A stretch of DNA of 64,000 nucleotides from Natrinema versiforme (GTDB lineage Archaea > Halobacteriota > Halobacteria > Halobacteriales > Natrialbaceae), in contig NZ_CP040330.1 in NCBI RefSeq assembly GCF_005576615.1, positions 2,046,001-2,110,000 on the forward strand, written 5' to 3'. The position numbers and the translations under genes were made by a program. Under the pieces are notes generated by a model, which was not told the DNA's origin, did no database searches, and saw nothing but the letters and a program-made list of their open reading frames with translations. Positions 1 to 8,653 of this stretch are shown one piece after another (positions within the stretch are counted from its first letter, which is position 1; each line of letters opens with the position of its first letter).

Positions 1-169
1 GTATAATGATGTATTACTGCTCGAGCGGTTCGGATCCACGTTCCGATCGCCGCTACTGGTCAGAGACCGGAAGAAGAAACGGTCTACCTACTGCGGGAGA
101 ATTACACTATCTATTTCTTATACGTTCGATTCCGTTCACGTTCGCAGCACTGATCACCGGCGTGAGGAA

Positions 170-595
170 TTACTTCGCCACTGATAGGTATAGGGTGTAT
201 CCGAGTCGCCAGCCGAGCAAGACCAGCAGTCCGAAGCCGGTGATGACCAGCGGGAACGGCCACGTCGCACTCCCCTCGAACAACGGGGAGGCCCGGAGCA
301 TGAGCCCGACGTTCGCCGCCGCGATCCAGGCCACGGCCGTCAGCCGTAGCCCGTCGCGTCCCACGGGGCGGTCGCGGGTGTAAATCCCCGCGAGGAGCGC
401 GACAGCGAGCCAGCCGATCACGAACGGCGCGATCGTCTCGAGCGAGGCGAGCGGTTCGGCGAGCGGATTCCCGCCGTGTTCGATGCGGCCGAGGAGGACG
501 AATCCGGCGATGAGAACGGTGTCGATCACCGCGATACCGACTCGTTGCCGGCCGGCCGCGCTATCACGAGCCCCGGTTTGAACTGCCGTGTCCAT
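170..595 (-). CDS. DUF3054-family membrane protein
   Basis: Encodes 141 residues with four hydrophobic segments (about 18-36, 53-71, 80-97 and 110-135), so a small integral membrane protein. The overall pattern matches the DUF3054 family common in haloarchaea and actinobacteria; its function is unknown. The frame stays open further upstream, but the ATG at 595 begins just before the first conserved part, and a TATA-like AATCAATAG lies about 25-30 bases before it, which fits a leaderless start. The upstream extension is rich in Arg and Ser and looks non-coding. Nothing in the neighbourhood suggests a role. Confidence 0.8.
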   Translation of the reverse strand: MDTAVQTGARDSAAGRQRVGIAVIDTVLIAGFVLLGRIEHGGNPLAEPLASLETIAPFVIGWLAVALLAGIYTRDRPVGRDGLRLTAVAWIAAANVGLMLRASPLFEGSATWPFPLVITGFGLLVLLGWRLGYTLYLSVAK

Positions 596-1062
596 ACGCG
601 ACCCTCGGGTCCGGGGTCCTATTGATTTCCCGATTCCGCTCGAGCGATGGGACTGAGTCCGGAGACGGGAGTCGAGAAGCGGATTTACTCGAGACGAACG
701 CCGAACTCGTCTCGATCGTGACAGCCGCTGAAATCCCTGACAGGAGAGGAGGAACTCGGCGACGCCGGCCGCCGAGTTCCGTCCATCGGACAGCGCGTCT
801 CCGTGCGAGGGTCGCCTCGCACGACCGGTCGGTCGACGGGGGACCACTTTGTTATCGATCCCGTTCAGCGTCGATTGCCGGGTTTCCAAGTCCCCCGCGT
901 TCGGTAAGCAGTTCCTACACCCGTCCGTTCGAGCGGTCTGCTCGAGACTCGAGCCCGGATCGGCGAGTGTACTGCGAGACGATCGCTTCGGCCGGCGAGA
1001 TGACGTCGGCAGTGACTGTCAGCAGAAGAACTAATATGGGACGAACCCGAACCGCTCGCGTG
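596..1062. other. Intergenic region with two divergent promoters, no gene seen
   Basis: This 467-base gap separates two divergently transcribed genes. A TATA-like element at about 620-629 serves the leftward gene. Another, ACTAATATG at about 1030-1038, lies 25-30 bases before the rightward start at 1063. The long open frames here are low-complexity Arg/Ser translations typical of non-coding G+C-rich DNA. Confidence 0.5.
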
Positions 1063-1797
1063 ATGGCTGTAGTCGGCGAACGTCGGGCCGGCTGTGACGG
1101 GTGCGGCCGAACGGTCGGGCTCGAGGACTTGACGACGGTGACGATGCCGGACGGCGAGCAGGTCGTCTGCTGTCCGGAGTGTGAGCCCCACGCCAGAGCG
1201 GCCGCGCGGAAAGGCGACTCGCTCGATCAGCGTCGGGACACCTGTGACGGCTGTACCGAACCCTGTCTCACGGCCGAGCTCGAGGACATCGTGCTCGATG
1301 ACGGAACGGTCCTGTCGTGCTGTCCGTCCTGTGTAGCCGAAGCACCGGGACACGGCGGCTCGGACGCTGCCGACGCGGACGCGACCGGCGCGGACGCCGC
1401 TCGGACCGCCGGATCGGAGACGGCAGCCGAATCCGGCGAGAGGGACGGCGGTGAAACCGGCTCCCCGGAAACGGACGGGGACCGAAACCGCTGTAGCCAG
1501 TGTCGAGAACCGGTCGCCGCGGAACGCTTTCGGGTCACGACGATCGACGAGCGAACCGAGCGGCTGTGTCCCGACTGCAAAGCCGACGCCGAGGAGAAGG
1601 GGATCATCACCGACGTCGCCATGCGAAAACAGCGTGCCCGCGAGGTGCTCGGTGTCGACGCGGAGGCGAGCGACGAGGCGATCCGCGAGGCGTTTCATTC
1701 GCAGGTCAAGCGCGCCCATCCTGACCGACAGAGCGGCAGTCAGTCGGCGTTCAAACTCGTCACCGAAGCCTACGAGCGGCTCCGAGCCGACGACTGA
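1063..1797 (+). CDS. Zinc-binding protein with C-terminal J domain
   Basis: Encodes 244 residues. The N-terminal three quarters carry three CxxC-type pairs (CDGC/CCPEC, CDGC/CCPSC, CSQC/CPDC) separated by an acidic, Ala/Asp/Glu-rich linker, which suggests small zinc knuckles. The last 55 residues form a J domain with the HPD motif at H219-P220-D221, the part of DnaJ proteins that stimulates Hsp70 ATPase. A canonical DnaJ has its J domain at the N-terminus, so this is a separate J-protein architecture, perhaps a client- or site-specific DnaK partner. I chose the ATG at 1063 because a TATA-like element sits about 27 bases before it; 1036 is an alternative. Its 3' end overlaps the convergent TIR gene by 28 bases. 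Confidence 0.8.
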   Translation: MAVVGERRAGCDGCGRTVGLEDLTTVTMPDGEQVVCCPECEPHARAAARKGDSLDQRRDTCDGCTEPCLTAELEDIVLDDGTVLSCCPSCVAEAPGHGGSDAADADATGADAARTAGSETAAESGERDGGETGSPETDGDRNRCSQCREPVAAERFRVTTIDERTERLCPDCKADAEEKGIITDVAMRKQRAREVLGVDAEASDEAIREAFHSQVKRAHPDRQSGSQSAFKLVTEAYERLRADD

Positions 1798-2408
1798 GTC
1801 TCCTCACCGTCCGCGCGGCTGATAAAGCCGATCGTCGCCGGGTTGAAGTAGTACGTCGACTCGCAGGACGCACACGCCGCCGTCAGGAGTTTGCCGTGAC
1901 TGTGGAGTTTCCAGAGCTTCGTCTGGCCCTCCTCGAGTTCGAGCGTGACCGGGTGCCCGCAGTCGGGGACCGTACACGGGAACCGAATGTACCAGTTTGG
2001 GACCGACAGCGCCCCCAACGGGGCGAGGGCCCCCCGCAGCCGACAGAGCAGATTGAAGATCGTCACCGTGAGATCGCTTCGATCGATCGCCACGCCCTCG
2101 ACGTCACTGATGTAGCCGTGGGGACCGGTTCCCTCGTCGTAGAGCGGCAAGACGGGGATCCCTTTCGCCACCGCGTAGCCGATTTCCTGTTCGATCCAGC
2201 GGTTTCCGGCCTCGTCCTCGGTCAACACCGCGACGACGAGATCGCTGTTGGCGAGTCGGCCCTCGAGTCGCTTTCGCGACCGGCCGGACTCGATCTCCTC
2301 GAGTGCGATATGCACGCCGAAGGGGAAGTTCTTGACAGTCGAGAACAGGTCCTGAACGAGATCGAGGTCACCGGGCGCGTGGGAAACGTACACCTGTTCT
2401 CCAGTCAT
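1770..2408 (-). CDS. TIR-domain protein with C-terminal zinc ribbon
   Basis: Encodes 212 residues. Residues 4-130 resemble a bacterial/archaeal TIR domain: the YVSHAPGD start (strand A and box 1), a DLVVAVLTE strand, and W71 followed four residues later by E75 in RWIEQEIGYA, where NADase-type TIR domains carry their catalytic Glu. The C-terminal third has two cysteine pairs (C145/C150 and C179/C182) that probably bind zinc. There are no membrane segments. TIR proteins of prokaryotes often hydrolyse NAD+ or make cyclic ADP-ribose signals in phage defence, but no partner gene (STING, SIR2, Thoeris ThsA) is adjacent, so a defence role is only a possibility. Its stop lies inside the convergent J-domain gene. 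Confidence 0.8.
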   Translation of the reverse strand: MTGEQVYVSHAPGDLDLVQDLFSTVKNFPFGVHIALEEIESGRSRKRLEGRLANSDLVVAVLTEDEAGNRWIEQEIGYAVAKGIPVLPLYDEGTGPHGYISDVEGVAIDRSDLTVTIFNLLCRLRGALAPLGALSVPNWYIRFPCTVPDCGHPVTLELEEGQTKLWKLHSHGKLLTAACASCESTYYFNPATIGFISRADGEETQSSARSRS

Positions 2409-2479
2409 GAGATCGTCTACGAAACACAGGCGTATGCGGCGTTATTAATCTATCTCTCCGATCGAATGTAACGACAGTT

Positions 2480-2908
2480 TCACTCGCGTTGGTAATTTTT
2501 CACGGTGTTTAGCACACGCTGGGAGAACTCGAGTTGTGAGAGCTCGTCACCGAGTCGGTCGAACCACTCGCGTTCGACGTACCACCACCCGCGAACGTCC
2601 CCGTCGGTCGTCAGCGACGTGACCTCGAGTCGGCCGGGCGTCCACTCCCGCTCGTCGCCGATCGTCAGGAGCGTCCGCAGGACGGCCCCGACCTCGTCGT
2701 TCGTGACGGCGGGTGCCTCGGAGACGGCCTCGTACTCGAGTTCGATCCCGGCCCCGTCCTCGCCCGGCGGCTCGGTGTCGTCCAGCCACGCGAACGAGGT
2801 CAGGTAGAGCCCGTGGCTCATCAACCGGTTCTCGAGCGTGACGGCGACGGATCGCTCCCCCGTTGCGGTCGCGGCCTCCGCCCCGTTTTCGTTTCCATTG
2901 TCAGTCAT
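2480..2908 (-). CDS. Conserved haloarchaeal protein of unknown function
   Basis: Encodes 142 residues, acidic, soluble, with no cysteine cluster or membrane segment. It contains a Trp/Tyr-rich stretch (GWWYVEREWF) and a final amphipathic helix. I do not recognise a named family with certainty; the look is of a haloarchaea-restricted DUF. The in-frame GTG at 2914 is possible, but the ATG at 2908 gives a more usual MTDN start. It lies between the TIR gene and tpiA, on the same strand, with 71-72 base gaps, so it may share a transcript with tpiA. Confidence 0.7.
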   Translation of the reverse strand: MTDNGNENGAEAATATGERSVAVTLENRLMSHGLYLTSFAWLDDTEPPGEDGAGIELEYEAVSEAPAVTNDEVGAVLRTLLTIGDEREWTPGRLEVTSLTTDGDVRGWWYVEREWFDRLGDELSQLEFSQRVLNTVKNYQRE

Positions 2909-2980
2909 GCACACACCTTCGGCGGGGACGGAGAAAAGTCGGTCGGCACTGTGGCCGAATCCGAGGCGCTCCGCGACGGC

Positions 2981-3625
2981 TCAGAGCGGTTCGACGAGGT
3001 CCTCGAGGGCCGCGCTCGGATCGTCGGCTTTCGCGACGCCGCTGGCGAGCAGGACGCCTTCGGCGCCGAGATCGCCCGCGGCGACGACGTCGTCGCCCGT
3101 ACTGATGCCCGCACCACAGAGGACCGAGACCTCGGAATCGACGTTCGCCGCGGCCTCGACGGCGTCTTCGACGACGTCGGGGTCGGCCTGACTGACCGGC
3201 GTTCCCGTGCCGATGAGTTCCGGCGGCTCGACGGCGACGGCGTCCGGGCCGAGCGCCGCGGCCGCGCCGATCTGGGCCGGGTTGTTCGCACAGACGACCG
3301 TCTCGAGGTCCGCGCGCTCGGCCGCCCGGACCGCGCCGTCGATATCGGCCAGTTTCAGCCGTCGCTCGGAGTGGTTGATCAGCGTGCCGACCGCGCCCGC
3401 GTCGGCGACGCTCTCGGCGAGCGCGTGGCCGGTGTTGCTCCCGTGCTCGATCGCATCGACGTGTTGGGCCCACGTCTCCGCGCCCGTCTCGGCGACCCGC
3501 TCGAGATGGGCCGCCTGCGGCGCGACGGCAAGCCGGGCGTCGGTACGCTCGTTCACATCGCGGACGGCTTCCGCGACTTCGATCGGATCACACGGATACG
3601 TCTTCAGATTAACCAGGACGAACAT
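2981..3625 (-). CDS. tpiA: Triosephosphate isomerase
   Basis: Encodes 214 residues, the short archaeal form (bacterial enzymes are about 250). It interconverts dihydroxyacetone phosphate and glyceraldehyde 3-phosphate in the cytoplasm. Catalytic residues are visible: N6/K8 in VNLKTY, the electrophilic H85 in INHSERR, and the base E133 in [10 protein letters not shown], followed by the flexible phosphate loop. The phosphate-binding GAGIS and LLASGV segments near the C-terminus are present. A start at 3625 gives the expected first beta strand immediately (MFVLVNLK). Confidence 0.97.
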   Translation of the reverse strand: MFVLVNLKTYPCDPIEVAEAVRDVNERTDARLAVAPQAAHLERVAETGAETWAQHVDAIEHGSNTGHALAESVADAGAVGTLINHSERRLKLADIDGAVRAAERADLETVVCANNPAQIGAAAALGPDAVAVEPPELIGTGTPVSQADPDVVEDAVEAAANVDSEVSVLCGAGISTGDDVVAAGDLGAEGVLLASGVAKADDPSAALEDLVEPL

Positions 3626-3694
3626 ATCGGCAACCGCACCCGCACGGAAGAAATAGCTTGCGAGTCAGCGACGTGATCGAGGAGCGATGCTCAG

Positions 3695-4240
3695 TCAGTC
3701 CTTTCGCTTGACGACATCGCCCAGCGTGTAGCTTCCCGTCGAGGAGCCGCCGGACCACTCCGAGTCCTCCGCCGACCCGCCCTGTGCGCTCAGGGAGATC
3801 TCGAGGAAGTCCTCGAGTTCGGACTGGACCTTGTCGCTCGGCAGCGTGTCGCCGCGTTCGATCTTGCGAATCAGGCTCGCCTTCTCGTTGAGTTCGTTCG
3901 CGAGATCGGACTGGCTCAGCCCCTTGTTCTCGCGAGCGTTGCGGACGCGATCGTCGTAATCGGTCGCGAGCTCGTCCATGTCGTCGAACATGTCCGAGCG
4001 GCGCTGGCTCGAGCCGCCCGAGGAGGACGAACTCGCGCTCGAACCGGACGACTGGCCACCCCCGCCCGAGGAGGACGAACTCGAGCTGGTCGAGTACTTC
4101 GTCGACGAACTCGAACTCGAGGTGTCTTTGACTTCAGTGCCGAAGTCCGTGCAGTCCGAACACACGTCTAGCTTCGCGCCCTCGACTTTGATGGTTTTCG
4201 GGGACGACGTCTCGGCCCCACACATCTCGCACTGAACCAT
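3695..4240 (-). CDS. Multiprotein bridging factor 1-type transcription factor
   Basis: Encodes 181 residues. A zinc ribbon (C4/C7 and C27/C30) leads into a long Ser/Gly-rich linker (about 40-82), then an XRE/Cro-type helix-turn-helix (about 95-150: RVRNARENKGLSQSDLANEL). This is the archaeal MBF1 layout; in archaea MBF1 is linked to transcription and to the small ribosomal subunit. The ATG at 4240 has a TATA-like element (minus-strand GGAATATAG) roughly 15-25 bases upstream; the longer open frame upstream lacks family features. The Ser repeat is encoded by repetitive codons, so this segment may vary in length between strains. Confidence 0.9.
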   Translation of the reverse strand: MVQCEMCGAETSSPKTIKVEGAKLDVCSDCTDFGTEVKDTSSSSSSTKYSTSSSSSSSGGGGQSSGSSASSSSSGGSSQRRSDMFDDMDELATDYDDRVRNARENKGLSQSDLANELNEKASLIRKIERGDTLPSDKVQSELEDFLEISLSAQGGSAEDSEWSGGSSTGSYTLGDVVKRKD

Positions 4241-4326
4241 GACAGACTCTATATTCCGGTAAGGGATAAAGCATGCGGCGCGGTTGCAGCCGGGCAGAAC
4301 GCCCGGTAAACGGAGTGAGACGTGGA

Positions 4327-4941
4327 TTACTCGAGGGCGGCCCACGAGTAGTAGAACCGCTGGAGCGCGGTCAGGTGGCCCACGACCGCGAGGAAGACAA
4401 GCAGCCAGCCGACGAGCGTGAACCCGGCCAGCGTCGTCCCCGCCAGCGGGTACGCGAGGAAGCCGGCGATACCGATGATCGCCAGTCGGTCTGCGCGACC
4501 GACGAGGCCGCCGTAGACCCGGTCGAGCCCGACGGCTTGGGCCTGCGTCCCTAGATACGAGGTCATCACGACGCCGGTCACGGCGGCGAAGCCGAGCAGG
4601 TAGTCCTCGAGTCCCGCGGCCAATCCGGCGATGACGACGATGTCCGCGTACCTGTCGAGGACGTGGTCCAGCAGATCGCCGCCGGCCGAGGCGACCTCCT
4701 GTTCGCGCGCGAGCGCGCCGTCGACGATGTCCAGCCAGCCGTTCAGGAACACGAGCGCCGCCGCCACGGCGTACCAGACCGGGTCCTCGAGCCCGCCGAG
4801 GGCGAACGCGACCGCGGCCAGGATCGCCATGCCGAACGCGACTACGCTCACCCCGTTGGGCGTCATCCCGACGCGGTCGAAGCCCTTGACGAACGGGTCG
4901 AGAAACCGCGAGACGTACGGACGGAACTTGTCGAGGGTCAT
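4327..4941 (-). CDS. CDP-alcohol phosphatidyltransferase (archaeal phospholipid headgroup enzyme)
   Basis: Encodes 204 residues with about five or six membrane segments. The family signature D-x2-D-G-x2-A-R...G-x3-D-x3-D is complete in the DIVDGALAREQEV to LLDHVLD segment, so the enzyme should be active. The family transfers a headgroup onto CDP-archaeol; archaetidylinositol-phosphate or archaetidylglycerophosphate synthase are the likely activities, and the exact headgroup cannot be read from sequence. It is the last gene of a three-gene operon, and its first codons overlap the preceding kinase gene by 4 bases. Confidence 0.9.
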   Translation of the reverse strand: MTLDKFRPYVSRFLDPFVKGFDRVGMTPNGVSVVAFGMAILAAVAFALGGLEDPVWYAVAAALVFLNGWLDIVDGALAREQEVASAGGDLLDHVLDRYADIVVIAGLAAGLEDYLLGFAAVTGVVMTSYLGTQAQAVGLDRVYGGLVGRADRLAIIGIAGFLAYPLAGTTLAGFTLVGWLLVFLAVVGHLTALQRFYYSWAALE

Positions 4942-5492
4942 GTCAGGTACCCCACGAAGTCGACCCCGCCGGCGCTCGGGTCGCGCTCGCCCGCCGCGAC
5001 CGCTTCGAGTTCGTCGGCGACGGCGGCCGGATCGCGGTCGGTCGTGTCGATCTCGTAGACCGACTCGAGGCCGTGTTCCTCGACCGCCTCCGAGAGGATC
5101 ACGTCGAGCGCTTCGCTCTCTGCGTTCTCGCGAGCTTTCGCGTCGGACTCGCCGCGCTCGAGCAGTCGCTCCTCGAGCGTCGTCGGCTCACACCGCAACA
5201 CGGCGACTCGATCGGCGTCGACGTGATGGGAGAGGTGCGATTCGATCACGACATCGTCGCGGCCCGCAAGCCACTCGCTCAACGCGTCGAGATCGGCGAT
5301 CTTGCTCTCGCGATCGGCGTCGACCTCGGTGTAGAGTTCCTCGTCCTCGAGGATCCGGTTGAGGTGGATCACCTCGAGGTCGGCTATCGGCTCGTCCCCG
5401 TCGCCGCTGTCCGCATCGGCCAGTCGGGACTCGAGCAGTTCCGTCGCGGTCGTCTTTCCGGTGCCGGGCGTGCCGGTGACGGCGAGTCTCAT
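4938..5492 (-). CDS. Adenylate kinase-family nucleoside kinase (Fap7/CINAP-like)
   Basis: Encodes 184 residues opening with a P-loop, GTPGTGKTT (about 7-15), followed by an NMP-binding region and an LID-like RCEPTTLEERL segment. The short length and order fit the archaeal adenylate kinase 6/Fap7-like group, which phosphorylates AMP and in other organisms aids small-subunit rRNA maturation; which role dominates here is unknown. A Gly/Asp-rich insertion (about 27-38) is an acidic halophile embellishment. It overlaps hisC by 4 bases upstream and the phosphatidyltransferase by 4 bases downstream, which indicates translational coupling. Confidence 0.85.
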   Translation of the reverse strand: MRLAVTGTPGTGKTTATELLESRLADADSGDGDEPIADLEVIHLNRILEDEELYTEVDADRESKIADLDALSEWLAGRDDVVIESHLSHHVDADRVAVLRCEPTTLEERLLERGESDAKARENAESEALDVILSEAVEEHGLESVYEIDTTDRDPAAVADELEAVAAGERDPSAGGVDFVGYLT

Positions 5493-6643
5493 GAGTCGGC
5501 GACCTCCGCGTCCGGCTCGTCGGCCCCGTCCGATGGCCCCGGCTCGAGATCGAGATCCGCGAGCACGTCGTTTACCGTCTCGACGGCGCGTTCGGTCTCG
5601 TCCTCGGTACCGCAGGTGATGCGGATACAGCCCGGAAGGCCGAAACTCGAGCAGTCGCGGACGATGACGCCCCGCTGTTGCATCTCCTCGGCGACGGCCG
5701 AGGCGTCGCCCACGTCGACGAGGGCGAAGTTGCCCTCGCTCTCCCAGACGTGGGCGTCGATGTGTTCGCGCATGTACGCGCGGGACTCGCGGGCGGTCTC
5801 GACGGTGCGCTCGACGTGTTCGTCGTCGTCGACGGCGGCGATGCCGGCCCGGCAGGCGAGTTCGCTCGCCGCGAAGGGTGTATTCACGCGGGCGTAGGCG
5901 TCGGCCCACTCCCCAGGAACGATCGCGTAGCCGAGTCGGACTCCGGCCAGCCCGTAGGCCTTCGAGAACGTTCGCAGGACCGCGACATCGTCGCGGGCCT
6001 CGAACCCGTCCCGGCCCTCGAGCAGGGCGACGGCGCTGTCCCGGTCGGCGAACTCGCCGTAGGCCTCGTCGACGACGACCAGCGTCTCGTCGTCAGTTGC
6101 GTCGGCGAGTTTTGCGACCTCCTCGAGCGGGATCGTCGAGCCGGTCGGGTTGTGCGGGCTGGTGAGGAAGACCAGCCGGTCGCCGTCGTAGCTCTCGAGG
6201 ACCGTCTCGGCGTCCTGCGTGAAATCATCGGCCTTCGAGAGTTCGTACTCGCGGACGTCGCCGTGGTGGTACCGGGAACTCATCCCGTAGTAGGCGAAGC
6301 CGGGCGTGGGGACGAGGACGCTGTCGCCGGGCTCGAGGACCGCCCGGTGGAGGTAGTCGATCGCCCCGTCGCCGCCGTTTGCCAGCCAGACTTGCTCGTC
6401 GGCGACGCGCCAGCGGTCGGCGACGGCGCTCGTGAGGTCGGCGTGGGCGGCTTTGGGGTAGGAACTCACGCTCGAGGCCGTCTCGCGGATGGCCACGGCG
6501 GCGGCCGGCGAGGGACCGTGCGGGTTCTCGTTCGAGGCGAGTTTGACGAACTCCGAGGGATCGCGCCCGAGTTCGCGGGCGACCTCCTCGATGCCTCGAC
6601 CCGCCTCGTATGCGACGTGATCGGACAGGTCGCGCGGTTGCAT
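5489..6643 (-). CDS. hisC: Histidinol-phosphate aminotransferase
   Basis: Encodes 384 residues of a fold-type I PLP aminotransferase that converts imidazole-acetol phosphate plus glutamate to histidinol phosphate. HisC hallmarks are the N-terminal KLASNENPHGPSP motif, DEAYGEF (PLP-contacting Asp/Tyr), and TFSKAYGLAGVRLGY with the Schiff-base Lys. The start at 6643 (MQPRDL) matches the usual beginning of archaeal HisC; the frame extends 128 codons further upstream without family features. It is the first gene of an overlapping operon with the adenylate kinase-like and CDP-alcohol transferase genes. hisD lies elsewhere, at 39804. Confidence 0.95.
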   Translation of the reverse strand: MQPRDLSDHVAYEAGRGIEEVARELGRDPSEFVKLASNENPHGPSPAAAVAIRETASSVSSYPKAAHADLTSAVADRWRVADEQVWLANGGDGAIDYLHRAVLEPGDSVLVPTPGFAYYGMSSRYHHGDVREYELSKADDFTQDAETVLESYDGDRLVFLTSPHNPTGSTIPLEEVAKLADATDDETLVVVDEAYGEFADRDSAVALLEGRDGFEARDDVAVLRTFSKAYGLAGVRLGYAIVPGEWADAYARVNTPFAASELACRAGIAAVDDDEHVERTVETARESRAYMREHIDAHVWESEGNFALVDVGDASAVAEEMQQRGVIVRDCSSFGLPGCIRITCGTEDETERAVETVNDVLADLDLEPGPSDGADEPDAEVADS

Positions 6644-6782
6644 ACGGGAATCCTGTCGGCCGTGGGTCTTAAGGGTGCTTACCTGTCTTCGGGATGGGGG
6701 ATTGCGAGGGGTCGTCGCGGGCGGGAGCGTTCGACCCCGAATCGTGCGGTCCCGCCAGCGGCACGTTCTGCTTAATGACGGG

Positions 6783-7958
6783 TCAACTCGGGAGCCGTCC
6801 GGTCCGCTCGAGGGCCACGAGCCCGACGACCGCGACCCCGAGGAAGATCGCAGCGCCGGCGAATACCCCATCGTAGGTGTACCCCCGCTCGATGACCAGC
6901 CCGAGGGCGGACGAGCCCAGCGCTTGTGCGAGCATCCAGGCGGAGCTGAACACGGCGTAGGCGCTGCTCCGCGTCGAGTCCGGGAGCGTATCGAGGAGGT
7001 ACGCGTCCGTGGCCGGGAACAGCGCATGGATAACGATCCCGACAGCCGCGCTGAGGACGGCCAGCGCGAGGAATCCCTCGACGGCCGTCAACAGGAGCAG
7101 CGTCGCGGCGAACGTCCCGACGATGCCGAGCAGATACGGCACGTGGGGAAACCGGTCGGCCAGATCGCCGCTGAAGAAGAACGCGGGGACGCCGGCGGCG
7201 AAGACGATCGTGAGCAGCGTGCCCGCCGCACCGCTCGAGAGCCCCTTCGACTGCATGTACAGTTCGTAGAAGTTGAACAGCCCCTGCCAGACGAACGAGG
7301 TCGCGCCGACGATCGCCAGCGCCGTCACGATGAGTTTCCACTCCGAGAGCGCGCCGGCGACGAACTCGCGGTCGGCCTCGCCCGCCGACGGCAACTCGGT
7401 CCGTCGCGCGGTGACCCACGCTGCGACCGTCAACAGCACCGCCCCGACGGCGATCGTCCACAGCGCGAGCCGCCAGTCGACCAGCAGCGTAAGCGCGATG
7501 AACGGGGCGGCGGCCACCGCACCGATCTGGCTGGCGGCGCCGTGGATCCCCATCGCGCGGCCGACCCGCGACGGGAACAGTTCGCTTAGCAGCGGGTTCG
7601 CCGCGACGAAGTAGACGCCGGAGGCGATGCCCATGAGGAAGGCCCCGATCAGCAGGTGTCGAACGGTCCTCGCGTTCGCGGCGAGCACCGCGGAGATCGC
7701 GAGAACCGATCCGGAACCGATCACGACGTGGTGTCTCGGAACTCTCGTCAGCAGCCAGCCGGTGGGCAGTCGCGGGGAGGCAGTCCCGACCCACACGAGG
7801 GTCACGATGAGCCCCGCCGTCGCCTCGCCGATTCCGAACTCGCCGATGAAGACGTCCAGCAGCGGAGCGAAGATGATTCTGGCGAGGTTGAGGAGAAAGA
7901 CGAGACCGCACAGGGACGCGAAGAGTCGGGTCCGGGACACGGTCTGTCTTTCCGACAA
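6783..7958 (-). CDS. Major facilitator superfamily transporter
   Basis: Encodes 391 residues with about twelve hydrophobic segments in two halves of six, typical of MFS carriers. The cytoplasmic loop between helices 2 and 3 (PTGWLLTRVPRH) is a degenerate form of the MFS loop motif. No residues reveal the substrate; general resemblance is to nitrate/drug or organic-acid carriers in haloarchaea. It is monocistronic by spacing, about 140 bases from hisC and 110 from the lipoprotein gene. Confidence 0.9.
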   Translation of the reverse strand: MSERQTVSRTRLFASLCGLVFLLNLARIIFAPLLDVFIGEFGIGEATAGLIVTLVWVGTASPRLPTGWLLTRVPRHHVVIGSGSVLAISAVLAANARTVRHLLIGAFLMGIASGVYFVAANPLLSELFPSRVGRAMGIHGAASQIGAVAAAPFIALTLLVDWRLALWTIAVGAVLLTVAAWVTARRTELPSAGEADREFVAGALSEWKLIVTALAIVGATSFVWQGLFNFYELYMQSKGLSSGAAGTLLTIVFAAGVPAFFFSGDLADRFPHVPYLLGIVGTFAATLLLLTAVEGFLALAVLSAAVGIVIHALFPATDAYLLDTLPDSTRSSAYAVFSSAWMLAQALGSSALGLVIERGYTYDGVFAGAAIFLGVAVVGLVALERTGRLPS

Positions 7959-8067
7959 TCGGTATCAAGAGTTCCGAAATCGGAACCGTCTACCACCGTT
8001 TCTCGACGATACCGTGGGTGGTATCGACAGTCTCGCCTCGAGATCCGTGCCGGACTCGGTCGCTCGA

Positions 8068-8586
8068 TCACTCCGAGTCGAACGTCCACTCACCCTCCCG
8101 CGAGTGGATCGATAGCTCGTGGTTCTCGTACGACGCACGCACGTGATCGTAGAGTTGTGCCGTGTTGAATTCCTCTCGAGAGACCGAGGCGTTATGGCAC
8201 ACTATCTCGTTGCCGTCGTCGTATTTGTCGATCCATTCCTCGCTACAGACGCCGACCGTGTACTGGAGGGTTTCGTAGGTCCGATCGAGGTCGTCGTGTA
8301 ACTCGTCGGAGACGACCGGTTCGAGGGGCGTGTCGAACCGGTCGGCCCACTCGTCGTCGAGGATCTTCAGTTCCGGTTCGCGCGGACCCGGGCGCGATTT
8401 CGGCCACACACGGATGATGACGTCCTTGGACAGTTCCTCGCCGTCCGGATCACGCTTCCACGCCTCGATCGACTTCAGTTGGACGTATCCGTCGACGCTT
8501 CGATCCGACGAGGCCACCGTACAGCCGGCTACCGCACCGACCGCCGCGGTGCTGGCCGTAGACAGCAGCGTCCGTCTGGAGGGCAT
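8068..8586 (-). CDS. Predicted Tat-exported lipoprotein, unknown function
   Basis: Encodes 172 residues. The N-terminus has a twin-arginine start (SRRTLL, R4-R5), a short hydrophobic core and a lipobox ending at C22 (AVGAVAGC), so export by Tat and lipid anchoring outside the membrane are predicted. The mature part is acidic and contains two further cysteines that could form a disulfide. I recognise no catalytic family. The ATG at 8586 places the signal peptide at the N-terminus, whereas the longer upstream frame would bury it. Confidence 0.75.
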   Translation of the reverse strand: MPSRRTLLSTASTAAVGAVAGCTVASSDRSVDGYVQLKSIEAWKRDPDGEELSKDVIIRVWPKSRPGPREPELKILDDEWADRFDTPLEPVVSDELHDDLDRTYETLQYTVGVCSEEWIDKYDDGNEIVCHNASVSREEFNTAQLYDHVRASYENHELSIHSREGEWTFDSE

Positions 8587-8653
8587 ACGTCTCCGAGCCA
8601 GTCGATATATCGTAAACGTAACTAATAGTGCTATATAGCGCGTGCTGTGGCGC

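Noticed and set aside
622-1062. Upstream extension of the J-domain frame to 622
   Set aside because: The added part is Arg/Ser-rich without family match, and a TATA-like element supports the ATG at 1063.
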